A DNA stretch of 64,000 nucleotides from Struthio camelus (taxonomy: Eukaryota; Chordata; Aves; Struthioniformes; Struthionidae), in assembly GCF_040807025.1 (NCBI RefSeq), contig NC_090943.1, positions 140,764,764 through 140,828,763 of the forward strand, given 5' to 3'. The notes below the pieces were generated by a model. It saw only the letters and a list, made by a program, of their open reading frames with translations. It did not search any database and was not told the origin of the DNA. The stretch's first letter is position 1. Each line of letters opens with the position of its first letter. A program made the translations under genes and the position numbers. Below, in pieces: positions 37,741 to 49,284 of this stretch.

Positions 37741-38701
37741 GTTAGTTTCTTTTCAAAAAAAGAAAAAATTAAGAAAGAAACAAAGAAATTGCCAGCTCAG
37801 TAGAAGTTTAAAGAAGTAAACATTTTACAAGTTATCATGCAGTGTGGAGAATTGGTGACCATCTCTCAAAGCATCTTTTGATTCCCTAAATGCTGATGGG
37901 AAATATTCTGGAGGCACAAATAGAATGCAGATGTTGGAGAACACATCTTACAATTCTGCTGAACATATTACCCTATTGGGAGGCTGTTTCTGCTCTCCAG
38001 GGACATTCCTTTGAGAGCCCAGCTGATTGTCTCATATTGAAACAACATGTCCAAGATACAGTCCAAGTAAAAGAAAATAGAACAGGGGTACTCTGACCAA
38101 ATATAAATCATGGGGCTAAAGGGCAGTTTATCTTCCTTCTTTCTACCATTCCTGTTCTCCCCCAATGAATACTCCCCCGAGGGAAACAGACCACTGGGTA
38201 AAAGACTGCCAAACGTGATGACTCAGACATCAGGCACTGTCCCCAAGTGCTTCACAGATGGTGTCTGGATGGGAAACCCAGAGCTTTCGGCACCATAAAC
38301 CCCGCTACTTTTGGGGGGGGAGGGGGAGAAGAGGCTTTTTTTTTGAATTCACTGTAGCATTACTTCTGATCTCATGTCAAGCCCTTACAGCACTCTTGTC
38401 CCCGACAAAGAATTCTGATCCCGACCTTATAACAACCGATGTCACTGGCACATAAAAAAGACAGGAGAGAAATCCTAGTAGACCTAGGGGAGTGGGAAAA
38501 ACAAAGAACTAAAATAAACACGTTACTTAAAAGATTATCTTGTGTCTCATTGAAAAAAATACTAGCATACATTTAAAAGGAAAAGAAAATGCTCTAAAAT
38601 ACAGGCATTGTAAACTATAGTACCTTAGCACAATTGCATAACAGTAGGTACTCCGAAAGAAAATGTTCTCTGTACAGTTTTTATGGGTCTGCTTCTTTTC
38701 T

Positions 38702-38741
38702 GTAGAATCCTGTTTCTTTCAGTAAAATCCTGTTTCCTTCA
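38702..38741 (+). repeat. 20-base tandem duplication
   Basis: The unit GTAGAATCCTGTTTCTTTCA is followed immediately by GTAAAATCCTGTTTCCTTCA, two differences in twenty. The unit ends in a pyrimidine-rich TTTCTTTCAG that resembles a splice acceptor in both copies. It is a local slippage or unequal-exchange duplication. Confidence 0.85.
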
Positions 38742-39017
38742 GTTTGCTTTACGTTCCCCAGAGCTAGCAAATCTTGGGATGTACATCTGGACATGGGCAA
38801 GCCTAAAAGGAATGGCATATTGCTGTGCTTCTCCAGCACTGCATGTTCACATTAGACACTGGAAAAGACCTCTGTGAAAAAAAAAAAAAATGCTGTTTTT
38901 CCTCCCATGAAGAGAAACTCAAGAGAAGCCCTTTAGAGGCTTGCAGATCATGCATGATGAATCAAGCTACCACAACTGTAAACAAAACATATCATGGGAA
39001 ATGTGAAATAGTCCTTC

Positions 39018-39078
39018 CTCTCTCTCTCCCTCTCTCACTCACACACACAGACAGACAGACAGACAGATACACACGCGT

Positions 39079-39112
<34 letters not shown>
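39018..39112 (+). repeat. compound microsatellite (CT)n-(CA)n-(CAGA)n-(CA)n
   Basis: A CT-rich run passes into a short CA tract, then five or so CAGA units, a CACGCG interruption and finally about sixteen CA dinucleotides ending at 39112. Compound arrays like this are typically highly variable in length. The CA part can form Z-DNA. It is the largest simple repeat in the window. Confidence 0.95.
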
Positions 39113-40138
39113 CTGTAAGGGATAAAAAAGGAGGAATTGCCTATTGAGAAGAACCAGGTCCAGCCACATTTTTTTTCTTCCTCTTCCTCCTCGCCTTTTT
39201 TTTCCCTTAAGCTTTATTACCACATATGGATAGCCCACTATCATCCATAAGAAACAACAGAAGAATTGGTTACTCCAACTGGAGAAGAGAATAACTAAGT
39301 AATTTTGTGGGTTTCATTATGTTTTATAGCAACTCACTGAAGTTCTCTGATTCACACAAGTAGTAATTCCATTTAAATCAATGAAGTTATTTAAGTAAGA
39401 GAAAGTTCAGATATTTTCCTTCCAAATTCAAAGAAAAGAATTAAAAACAGCAACTCTTACATCAGCTTATTTCTCTGTTATTTAAGAAGGAGTCTCCGAT
39501 AAAATTTGGTAGCGCTATACAGAGCCAATCTCCCTGAGCCCTGGGCTTTATGATCGTCATGAACCCTTGCAGCACTGTGCCTGTTGGACCAAGCCAGGGT
39601 CACAGACACTGAACACTGTGGGGTTCCTAACTTGAAGACAGTCACAATGTTTTAGAGACAGCTGGTGGACTGCTAAGCAATCGAACGGTGTAAACTAGCA
39701 GAAAACTAGCCAGGTTTTTAAAATGTGCCTGGCAGACAGTTTTCAAGCCCTGCCTGGTTTTGGAAGGAACTTTGTAAAAATTGGATCCTCTCCACATAGT
39801 GCTTTGATGCTGATGAATTGGTAAATTCCAACAAAAACTTGTTTAGTCAGAATTTTTCTGACCAGCTCTACTTCCTTTCTTTGCCAAACATATTTACTAC
39901 TCTCAGACTTTCTGTGCGGCTCCAGGCGAAGGTTTTCCGTTGAGACCATCAAAGCTGCAGAGCCTTCACCTCAGACACAACTGAACAGAGGCACCCTCCC
40001 ACAGGGGATCTTCCCTTCTATTTATGCCATGCAAAGAGCAGTGCCATACAGCTCTCAACCTCCAGCTCCACCTGTGGCACAGCTCCATCCAGACCTGTGA
40101 AGCTCAGGATGCTGTATCACACTCACTAAAGCATCATC

Positions 40139-40240
40139 AGCCCCATTTTACAGAGAGAAAAACGGACACATACATAGAGGAATAACTAGTTAGGGAATGT
40201 GGCAGCAGCATTTAAAATAGACTCTGTGGGCCCTGGCCCC
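40139..40240 (-). mobile_element. MIR-type SINE relic, reverse orientation
   Basis: CCCCATTTTACAGAGAGAAA followed by ACGGACACATACATAGAGG, ACTAGTTAGGGAATGTGGCA matches the reverse complement of the MIR core (CCATTTTACAGATGAGGAAACTGAGGC...AGAGGTTAAGTG...CACAGCTAGTAAGTGGCAG). The match fades toward 40240, where the tRNA-like head would lie. It is an old insertion with many substitutions. Confidence 0.65.
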
Positions 40241-40989
40241 ATATTCAGTTCAACAGTCAGTAACATTTATTTACACAGTTAGATTTGCAGCTAATATTGT
40301 GAACCTGAGTCTAGCATTGAGACGGGGTGAGTCTGTGCATAAAACGGGGAGGGAGGCTGAAAGAGAAAAGGCCAAGATTATATTAATCAGTTTCCATCCT
40401 GGGCTTGCAAAAACAATGCGGTGCACTGAGACAAGGTGTTATTGTCTGCTTTTAAGTGTACCCTCCCTTTCAAGTTTTTCTTTCTTAATAAAGTATCTGA
40501 GGTCATGCTATTGTCATTAGAGCTTGGCGAGTGCTCAGCAACTGTCACCGTGGCAGCAGGAGTGTGCCTGGTGCCAGTCCCCTTTGTCACGACAGCCGCA
40601 GCAATGTAAGGAGAAGGGCCTTGCAGGATGCAGGACAATACTGGGAAGGAAAAGGAGGGAATCCTCGACCTTGGGCCAGGGCCTGGTGGCAGACTATTGA
40701 ACCCCGTGCGTCTCGACAAACCACAAGGAGTAAAAATTCTTGGAAGCTGCAAAGGTTGCAAGTGAAAACAAAAGATTCTATCGTGTAGGAAATAGAACAA
40801 AATGCAGAGAAATTTGTTTTGTTTTCTGAGATAAAATAAGCAAAGAGCATTCTGCTACGGTCAGGAGCACGGCGCCCTTCAGAGAGAACTGACAGCAGAG
40901 AGGAGGGTAGAAAAGCTGGAGTGAATCTGAAAGCAGGTAGGACAGTGCTCTGTAACTCTTCAAATCCTACACTGAAGGCAAGGCAATCC

Positions 40990-41345
40990 CTCCTAAAAAA
41001 AGGGCAATGGCATTCTCTATTAGAATCTAAAACATAAAATCATCTATCTAAATAAAATCCTAATGATGCAATCTAATAAAATAATTGCCTTTTGAACTCG
41101 TAATTGAGGTAATAGATAGAAGCAAATGAATCACAACTACTGAGCTGCGCTCAGCAGGCGATTAAAAAAGCCCAGTTTGGAATAACTAGCATTGATTTCT
41201 TTAGACCTCAGTTAAAGCCTGTACATATAAGTGGCAGCAGAAAAAGACACTGAGGATAGTATTATTGGTCCAAGTAGACTTGTTAACTTAATAAATGTTT
41301 CACAGCTGACATGTGGAGTATTTTTGTCTTTTTTAATTTGTGTTT
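40990..41345. promoter_or_regulatory. homeobox-motif-rich candidate enhancer
   Basis: Within about 350 repeat-free bases there are TAATGATGCAATC, AATAAAATAATTG, CGTAATTGAGGTAATAG, GGCGATTAAAAAAG and GTTAACTTAATAAA, that is, five or more TAAT/ATTA cores plus an octamer-like ATGCAATC. A perfect inverted repeat CTGAGC-TGC-GCTCAG lies near 41140. This density of AT-rich cores next to a CG-containing palindrome looks like developmental enhancer sequence rather than random AT-rich DNA. No open frame of note is present. Function and conservation are inferred only. Confidence 0.35.
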
Positions 41346-41998
41346 ATATCAGCAAAATCCAGCAAAGTGGCCTTGACTAGGGGATGCTTAGCTATTTCTT
41401 TCTTTCCTGCTCACTTCTGATCTGCAGATCCATTCTAGAAGTAACAGCAATTATTAACTCGTATCTATAAATCAATGTAGCTTCTTTTGCACCAAAACGC
41501 CCAGTGTACTCTGTGTGCACGGCTTTTGCAACTTTGTGGGTGTTCCTTTAGGACAGGAAGTGAAGAAATAAATCATATCCAAGTGAAATCACCAGTGGAA
41601 CTTTGGGTTGGTGGAACTTTACCCAAACTGGAATTTGGCTAGAATACCAGGACTAGCACCCCTATATTTTGAAAAAAGCCATGACATTTTTAATGACCAC
41701 AAGTGGCCAGAACCTCAGCTTTATTCCTTATCCAAAAGAAAAATACCTTCAGGAGCAGAAAAGCTCTTAGAGCCAGTGAGCAGGATTCACTCAGAGGGAA
41801 GAGTGCCACCTGCTGAAGCTCCGGGTCTCCTCAGAGCAGCCGCTCCACGTCCCTTGGAGACGGCCGTGGAAGGCCTGGCTCACTGGCAGTTGCAGCCAGT
41901 CTGATATTAATACAATCATTTTTTAGTACTGGCTGGCGCTGTCCCATTTCCTAAGTGTAAAAAGTCTCCCCTTGAAAAAAATGTGCCTAGATAGATTG

Positions 41999-42010
41999 GG
42001 GGGGAGGGGG
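41999..42010 (+). repeat. short G-rich tract
   Basis: Runs of eight and five G residues split by a single A. It is one of several poly(G) tracts in the window (also 3838, 38311 and 58594). Low-complexity only. Confidence 0.8.
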
Positions 42011-43683
42011 AACACAACGCTGGTATGGCAGGAAATCGGCAAGGGATCAGAAGGTTTTGTGACGTGAGAAGATGCTCACCTTTCAGCACAGCTTTGGGTT
42101 ACTGTAATCTTTGTGCCAGCAGCCTAGCTGGTTATTACCCTAAGAGACCATATGACACGTCTTTTTCTTTCTCAAGAATTTCACAGTTTCTGGTCCCTGC
42201 TGGAGTTCTCCTTTACTCCCCTTCTCCCCACACCCTAGTCTTTGGTTCCATGGCCAAAAGCCACTGGTAAAGCACTCTCATACTTAAAAGGGAAAGGTTA
42301 ATTGCAATAAACTAAGGACACATGCCTTTAACCAGCTCCTTTTGCCTTTTGGACTGAGTAGCATAAGACCTGAAAAAAGAGCACCCGATACGCTGCCCCC
42401 TCCCCATTTTATAGTACCGTACAGTCAGTCACTAGCTACTAGGAGCTCAGATCCAGGAAGCGCAGTAAGAGCAACCCACATATTCTCTGACAGCAGGTGC
42501 GTTATCCCCCTGAACTATTGCCATCATAGTGGCCTCTATGCACAGACTCTCTCTCTCTCTAGTAAGACACCACTACGTAAAATGATACAAAACTTCCAAA
42601 GAAGGGGACAGCGTCCCTGATGCGTTCAGTAAAACAGAGAAATGATGCTGGCAGACGAATAAAAAGGGCTGGTTTTGTCTAGGCTCAGGTATTGTAATCC
42701 TTATAAGAGAGAACGATAAAACCTCAAAAATGAAGTAGGATAGTTAGTATACAATGTCTTCCTTCTGATGGTAAGCAGATCACATTCACAATCTACAGAA
42801 TAAACTAGTGCAGGGAAAGTGGGAGCAGGAATCTTACCCAGCTGGTGGGCAACAGAGGCACTATGCAGTTTGAAATGACTCAGGGATGGGTGTGCGGCAT
42901 GTATTTTTCCAGGCATGCCGACAGCAAGAAGGTTCACTTGGTGCTCACAGATCAGCCTTCCTTTCCCTTGTACCTTGTTTAACCCTATTTATGCTTGCCA
43001 TCTCTTCCACTTTTGTACCTAGTAAAAAAAAGAGAAACAATTTAAGTTTCTTAGCTGCTCATAAACTCTTCTACAACCTTTTTGTAGAGAAGAAATGGGA
43101 GGGGGAAGGGAAGAGCAAATGTGGCATTGGCTTTGGGACTGCGGTTTTTGTTTCCATAAACCTTAGAGCACAAGAATGCATGAGATATTTACACAAATCT
43201 TTCCACAATTCCTGTGGCCTTTGGGAGCATTGCATTTGCATGACTTCACCACTGTGGCTGGTTTGTGCTTTCTCAGCAGCGTTGCCTGCAACAGGGAGCA
43301 ATCCTGGCCATTCCCAGTAGTGTTTCCTCTCCCACTCTCAGATCCAATCACACCAGTGCCTGTTTAATACAAGCTATGTTAATGCAGGAGTTCCTGTCCT
43401 ACTTGTTGTCCAAATTCCCAGGGATGGTACAGGAAGTTTCCCAATTTATCTTCTAAATACTAAAAGAGAAAAATGTTATAGTCAGAGAAACTGTTTGCCA
43501 TGTACACCTTGAAGGAAACACCATGGGAAAAAAGCAAGGAGAAGCACACTTCTGAAAGGTTACTAAAGTGAGGCAGAGATAAGCTGGTCAAAAATATAAT
43601 GAAAAATGTAGTGACAGCCCAGGTTTTGTATCAACAACTCACCTTACACCTATTTGTCCTGCATCACATGGTGGTGGGAAGCA

Positions 43684-43905
43684 GCATAATGTGGAGACAG
43701 CGTCTCTGAGTGAACAGGCTAAGGAGTAGGAACTTGGCTACTGGGCCTTGGTCCTCTGCCGCCCCAGTTGGTGACTTGCAGCAATCGCTTTAGTCCATCT
43801 ATACCTCATTTTCACAGCCTAATAAAGGGATGTTTCTCATCCTTTGTAAAATACTTGGACTCAGTGTAAGAAAAGTGCTATGTCAGGAGCAAGGCATTAT
43901 TCCCA
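43684..43905 (+). mobile_element. MIR/CORE-SINE relic, nearly full length
   Basis: The stretch runs through all the recognisable parts of an amniote tRNA-SINE in order: a head like 'AGCATAATGTGGAGAC' and 'CTAAGGAGTAGGAACTTGG', the CORE 'GTTGGTGACTTGCAGCAATC' and 'CCATCTATACCTCATTTTCA', and a 3' part 'CCTTTGTAAAATACTTGGAC' and 'AAAAGTGCTATGTCAGGAGC' ending in AAGGCATTATT. The equivalents are the consensus phrases GTGACCTTGGGCAAGTCAC, CTGTGCCTCAGTTTCC, and AAAAGTGCTATATAAGAGCTAGGTATTATT. It is the best-preserved SINE in the window and lies on the plus strand. It encodes no protein. Confidence 0.8.
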
Positions 43906-44659
43906 CTGAAGAGGAATTTCAAGTCACTTAACACACACTCTGCCAGTTGAGGAAACAAAGCCATGATTTCTGCAAGGGAATTTAGTCTTGCCCATTCTCA
44001 CTATTGCAGCTGTCACCATTTGGCTATGGCAGCCCTGGCTTCTTCAGTGCTAGTAGAAATCTTTAAAAGGGAGGTTGCATCTTGGGTGTTTGTTTTGGAG
44101 GATTTGAAGGGGAACGTTAGCGAAGGAAAGCACACGTCACAACTCGTAAGTCTCAGGACTGTTGCCATGGGCTTTCCAGGGCAGCCAGGTTGCTTGAAGC
44201 TATGTTCAAAGCCGTGCTGCGTATCTCTTCCCCACTCTGGCTGAGCCTGTGTGAGATCCAGTCCAGAGGCAGGAGTAATAGCAGATTCATTTGCAGGAGT
44301 TGAACACTTGATACCAGAACCAGTGTGTAACGACATAAGGCAGAAGCATAACCACAGACGGCTTGTAAAAATTCAGCTTTGTCCCGCATAAGTAAATCCA
44401 TAATTAAAACTGTAACTATAGTCCATTGTACTTATCCGGTAGGAGGACTCAGTCCCACTACCATTTGAGTCAGCAAGTTTCTCTCTTTACCGTAATCCTT
44501 GACTTTGTCTTTCTTTCATTATTATTAAAACAATTTAAAACTCTTTAGTGTCATCTAAGTGGTGTTTTAAATTATATTTTCCAGGAAAAAAATGTAGTTG
44601 AGTCGTCAGAGGGGAACACTTAGTCATGTTATAGTTCAGCCTGAGACGCTCTAGTGACT

Positions 44660-44765
44660 CCTAGAAAGTGTTGAAATTACAGGTTTATGACGTACACAGT
44701 GTTGAAACACCATGTTACTGCAACACTTGGTCCAACACGAACCTGCAATTTCAACACTTCCTAGG
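44660..44765. repeat. near-perfect 26-bp inverted repeat, MITE-like hairpin
   Basis: The left arm (44660-44685) begins CCTAGAAAGTGTTGAAATT and the right arm (44740-44765) ends AATTTCAACACTTCCTAGG; they are reverse complements at 24 of 26 positions, around a 54-base centre. The two mismatches would be G-U pairs in an RNA copied from the minus strand, so such a transcript folds with no unpaired base in either arm. The centre holds further short complementary pieces (AGTGTTG and CAACACT). A compact palindrome with terminal inverted repeats is the form of a small non-autonomous DNA transposon (MITE), and such elements sometimes give rise to microRNA precursors. No clear target-site duplication is visible and I cannot name a family. 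Confidence 0.8.
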
Positions 44766-44999
44766 TCTTTTGTAAACCAACAGAATTGACCAGAACAAAT
44801 GTAAAGGCCCAAAAAGTCTACAGCAATAGGTTGTACAACAGAACGGTATGAAACAGCCATTTAAATTCCAGAGCTGCTACCCTTATACAAGACAATCATT
44901 CCCAGTGTTTAATTTATAAAAAAAACTGCCATCCAGGATTAGTTACTCTCACAGCAAGACACTGGTCTCAAGAGACGACTAGTCTGATCTGGCGCAATA

Positions 45000-46400
45000 A
45001 CACCTCTATTCTTTAAATTTGCAAATTACGCATTTTCCTTGGTGTCACAAAATGGTAACATCAATCTTCAAAAAAATCCAACAGAAAAGTACCTGCCTCA
45101 GTCTAAGCAAAGAATATGCATAATCTACCTCCAAAACGTGCTGTCCTACCTAGAGTGTAACAAAGACCGCAATAACAAAACAAACGTAAGGATAAAACAT
45201 TTTCAACAAAAGGGAAGCTGCAATATAAAAATATAGTAAAGTCTGATATTTAAAAATACACCATGGCATTATTTCAGAATACTATTTGTTATATAACCAA
45301 TACGCAACAGAGCAGACAGACTCGTGGCTCTCGTAGTGTTTGTAAAATGAGGAGAATACAGGATTTGCGCTTGACCTCTTCACAGATGACACTTAGCTCA
45401 TTCGGTTTCATTTACAAAAGAAATGAGTTTTCACTTAGGGAAGCTGCTCAGAAATAGCTTTATGCCCGAGCTCCTGTGAGAAGCTCTGATCAGAAGATTC
45501 CTACGCTTACCTTCCGCCCAGCAGAGTTGCAACCACCTGGAGCATTTTGCAGAACTGTGGCATAAAGAGAACACTTGGATTCCTGTCTCAGAGAATAGAC
45601 AGAGGATTGTGTATACATTCTACCACTTACGAATAGGGAAAGAGATTAAGTAAAATTCACCCTCATACCAAGAGTCCACATAAAACCTATACCGCACTGA
45701 CGGATGAAGTGGGACTTAAGTGGACCTAGGCCTCCTTAGAGAAAGCTTATACGGAGTGAGTTTCACATATAGTACATACCCTCTTCAACATATAAGCAAA
45801 GCATGGTAAAATAATGGAAATGAAACGGGAGTTTTAATAATACATTTCCTTTTGCTTATCTGGTTCTGTTCTGAATATTTAATGCTAATTTAGAACTCTG
45901 GGAGTTTGGAAGGGGTAGAACAGAATAAACATGTTGTGTCTACTGGGCTGCAAATATATAGCCACCTACCTACCAGCTGGGGTTTCTCTGCATCAGTCAA
46001 AACTGGAATAACAGCAGAAACAGCAGTATTGGTGTTATGTACAACTAAAGTTCTAATTTATTTTTAGAGAACATAATTTCTTAAGATAGCAGAGAGCTTA
46101 CTCAGAAAATCATGACAAATTATAATAGTCTCTCTTCTCTATGACTTCTTACAGAAGCTGCTTTTTTTTGGACTGTTGCAATGTGCTGCATACTAGGAAG
46201 AAGGTACTTATGATAGGATTTATTTGTAGTTGTGAGCCAAAATACATATTGCCTTAGACGAGAGTCAGTATTATCACAAAGAACCATACTGACTGGGGTT
46301 TAATGAAATTGGACCGGGGTGTCAGATTTTAGCTGGGTAAAGTTAGCAGCTGGGATGAATTGGACCAGAAATGTGCTGTGTAACAGGATTTCACTGGAAT
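45000..46400. other. non-coding stretch, no gene seen
   Basis: AT-rich DNA without recognisable genes or transposons. The phrase GGGACTTAAGTGGACCTAGG near 45711-45730 is faintly like one of the old sauropsid short repeats but too short to call. Confidence 0.45.
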
Positions 46401-46408
46401 CCTTGTGC

Positions 46409-46430
46409 AAAAAAAAAAAAAAAAAAAAAA
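46409..46430 (+). repeat. poly(A) tract of 22
   Basis: An uninterrupted run of 22 A residues. No retroposed gene or SINE body can be recognised directly upstream and I see no flanking direct repeat, so it is best called a simple homopolymer. Confidence 0.9.
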
Positions 46431-46539
46431 GTATGTGGAATATGTCACGCTAACAGTTGACAGTGTAGCTGCAACACCAAACACTAAATAAATAAATTCC
46501 ATACGTAACACAGGCACAGAAAAACTTTTCAGGAAAGCG

Positions 46540-47010
46540 CCTCAGAGCTGCATAGCCTTGCGTCTATAAATCTCCATTAAATCAGTTTGAGTGGGGAGAG
46601 TGTTAGAGACAGAGCTGCCAGAAATAGCTCTTTTCCTGCAAGATGTAGAAAAGATTACAGCTGAGATTGAGACGGCGGGGTGGGGAGGGGTGAGGGGAAG
46701 AGAGGCAAAGAAGTTGAGCTGGAGGAGGCGGGGGAGCTGTGAAAGGCATCTCATAAAAGTCCCATTTGTTGGAAGGCTGCAGGAAGTGGAGGCAGCTTTG
46801 GCACACGTGTCCATGGTGCTAAATTAACTGTTAACACAAATAATCAAAGTGCAAGGCCCATCAAGCCGCTGGCGCCAGCAAAATGAGGGAGCGGCCAGGT
46901 CAGCTCTGCCTCTTGAGTTAGCCAGCTAGCAGGTGGAGACCAACCAGGGACTTGACAGGATGGAAGTGCTTACAGAACACACTGACCCACTGACAGAGGA
47001 AAACACCACC
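46540..47010. promoter_or_regulatory. candidate regulatory segment
   Basis: A moderately GC-rich, repeat-free segment with CpG-containing words (GACGGCGGGG, GGCGGGGGAGC, CAAGCCGCTGGCGCCAGC) next to AT-rich words (TTAACTGTTAACACAAATAA). GCTGGCGCCAGC near 46867 is a 12-base perfect palindrome (an NFI-like TGGCGCCA core), and TTAACTGTTAAC lies just before it. The texture suggests an enhancer or promoter-proximal element, though no transcript start can be placed. Confidence 0.3.
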
Positions 47011-47056
47011 GCACTCCCGCTTTCCAGCTATTGTGTGCAGAGAGTGTTTAGTGTGT

Positions 47057-47134
47057 TTTTTTGTATTTATTTATTTTATATACATATATAATTTTTTTTC
47101 CACTTTTTTTTTTTTTTTTTTACTTTTTTCAGCA
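47057..47134 (+). repeat. T-rich low-complexity tract
   Basis: TTTTTT-GTATTTATTTATTTTATATACATATATAA in parts, then a run of 18 or so T residues, ACTTTTTTCAG at the end. The tract ends in a perfect splice-acceptor form (long pyrimidine run then CAG). The following sequence is open for nearly 60 codons in one frame, but the tract alone explains the acceptor resemblance. Confidence 0.8.
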
Positions 47135-47399
47135 AGTCCCTGCAGTTGGGAGCTTGGACACCACAGGATAAGTTGTAGTACAAGTCAGACCTTATTTGGC
47201 AGCAGTGATGGAAGAACAGCTGAGCAAAAGAAAGGAAGGGTTATCTGGCACAGAACTGCCCATCACCCTACAGCACTACCCTTTGGAAGAAAAATTACTG
47301 CTTTTCAGAAATAGACCCTGAAAAGCAATACAGGCAGGGGTATTTCTACCTGCTTTGTTTATTCTTCCTTTTGGAGAGTCCAACCTCTCATTCTGTACT

Positions 47400-49280
47400 G
47401 CCAATCTTGCAGATAATTTGACAGATATCATGGCAAAGCTGCCATCTCAGCAGTGAAACGCAGAAATCCATAACAGGCCACATAGAGCCGTGCAGAGCAG
47501 AGGTAGACAGTAGGACAGAACTCACTCCCTACTGAGCAGAGTTAGTCATATAAGCAAGTAGGACTGGTGCTAAAATGAAACGTGGACACACTGAAGTTCG
47601 TTGAAAGTCTCAGATGATCTCTCTGTATTGTACTGTGAAAACAGAGATTGCTCCAGCTCTCACCCTGCCCCACTCATAGTCAGACTGTGCCACGAAAAGG
47701 CTGCCTGGTGGAGCAGGTTCCACCGGACTGAAATATTAAGAGTCTTGTGCTAGATCCATAGGCCGCTTTGCTCAGCTCCATGACACAAGACAGTTGTAAA
47801 CCCAGCTTAACTGCCCAGTAAAGCCAAGTTTACAACTGCCTCGCGTGACCAAACTACTGCAAACCAGTCATAGGTTACTGGTGAATAAGGCTCTGCAATT
47901 ACGGCGATCTTTTGCCTCCTTACTCATGCAGAATAAACTCAGTGAGATGCTATAAGTAATTACGTATGTAACATATAGATGTACTATGCACATATGTATT
48001 TACATTACACTTTGTTTTGGTTTCGTTTTTGTTGGACATGCACGTATTCTTTACAGATACAGCTATGGGCACATGTATTCACAAAAAAGCACTAGAAGTT
48101 ACAAGGAGTTACAATAGAGAGCAGGTATCTGTGCTTAGCACAAAATGTACTACATAAACCGAAGCCCAGCAATAAGCATTCTGAACCAAATTATTTAATG
48201 TTTAAAGTGACAGAAAAATATATCATTTCAGTGAGGATACATACAGTCAGAGCATCAAAACAACCCTAATTCTGCCTTTAATTCAAAACTGAAAGTATAA
48301 AAATCTAATGTATCTTAAAAAAAAAAACTCACTAAACTTATTGCAGCCAACAGCAAAATAACTGATAAAAATATAGAGAGTGGTCGATATAATGTTATCA
48401 GGGTGTAGTCATAGCTTTTGGTGAAGGACAACTACTAGTAACTAAAATGACAAATGAAACCATCATTACCTGTGGCAGTGATATTCAGACTTATCCTAGA
48501 AAAAATGTTTTAGTGATGTTTAACTTTACAGAAAGTCTGCAGAAACTGTGCAATGGAAGAATTAAGGTAATTTGGGGTGCTATACCTGCACTTTTCCATA
48601 TAAAAACAAGGTGGTTTACCACAGGTTTACAGTGCTTGAGTATAGCAACAATAACAACATCCCTGGGATATAATCTTCCCTGTATTCTACGGGGTCACCT
48701 TGACTTTTATCAGATAAAAAGTCGATCCAAAGATGTGTCACAGTTCTAACATATTTTAGATCGGTGCCCTTAATGTAGTAGATCATCTTTAGCTGACTTT
48801 GTAAACTTGATCTGAACCACAGCCAGCTGCACGAGCTCTGCAAAGAACTTTCAGGAACTTTAGCAGCAGACATCTGATGTGATCCGAGGAGCAGGTATAA
48901 AGATAATTTGCTTATAAATCAGTTAGATTTGTGCAGACTTTTACAGGACAGGAAAATGTAAGCTCTCTGAGGAAAAGAAAGAGACAGAGACACAGAGTCC
49001 AAGAAAGAAAAAGAGAAAAAAAAAAAAACCCTGATAGGCCAAAATTACTTATTACTACTATTTGCCTCCATCTTGAGAACTGTTAAACCAATTGCACCAA
49101 AAACTTCCGTGTGTAAAAGTCAACTTGAAGTAGATAGAAATACAGTAGTTTTCTGCAAAGAGGGTGGGAAAAACTACACAAAACTGAAAACTACAACTTA
49201 AACCAGAAATTAGGTGGCTCTGGTTGCTACCAGGTTTACCTCTACAAACACGTTATGATCCCCATTAAAGACACAGTTTT
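47400..49280. other. non-coding stretch, no gene seen
   Basis: Ordinary AT-rich DNA with short poly(A) runs near 48315 and 49018. No gene, transposon or RNA structure was recognised. Confidence 0.45.
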
Positions 49281-49284
49281 GCAT

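Noticed and set aside
39035..39244. Cys/Val-repeat open frame on the minus strand
   Set aside because: Created by the CA/CAGA microsatellite.
40387..40800. 137-codon minus-strand open frame rich in Ser, Thr and Asn
   Set aside because: It is more protein-like than most, but third-position bias is weak, no family is recognised, and splice or start context is missing.
42886..43320. 144-codon plus-strand open frame
   Set aside because: The longest ATG frame in the window, but no family resemblance, no coding-like third-position bias, and a length expected a few times by chance in 128 kb of both strands.
43640..43664. Minus-strand AAG|GTGAGT donor-like site
   Set aside because: The nearest acceptor-like CAG would leave a 16-base exon, and the site lies at the edge of a SINE relic.
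46409..46430. Poly(A) tract considered as the tail of a processed pseudogene
   Set aside because: No gene-like sequence precedes it and no flanking target-site duplication is visible.
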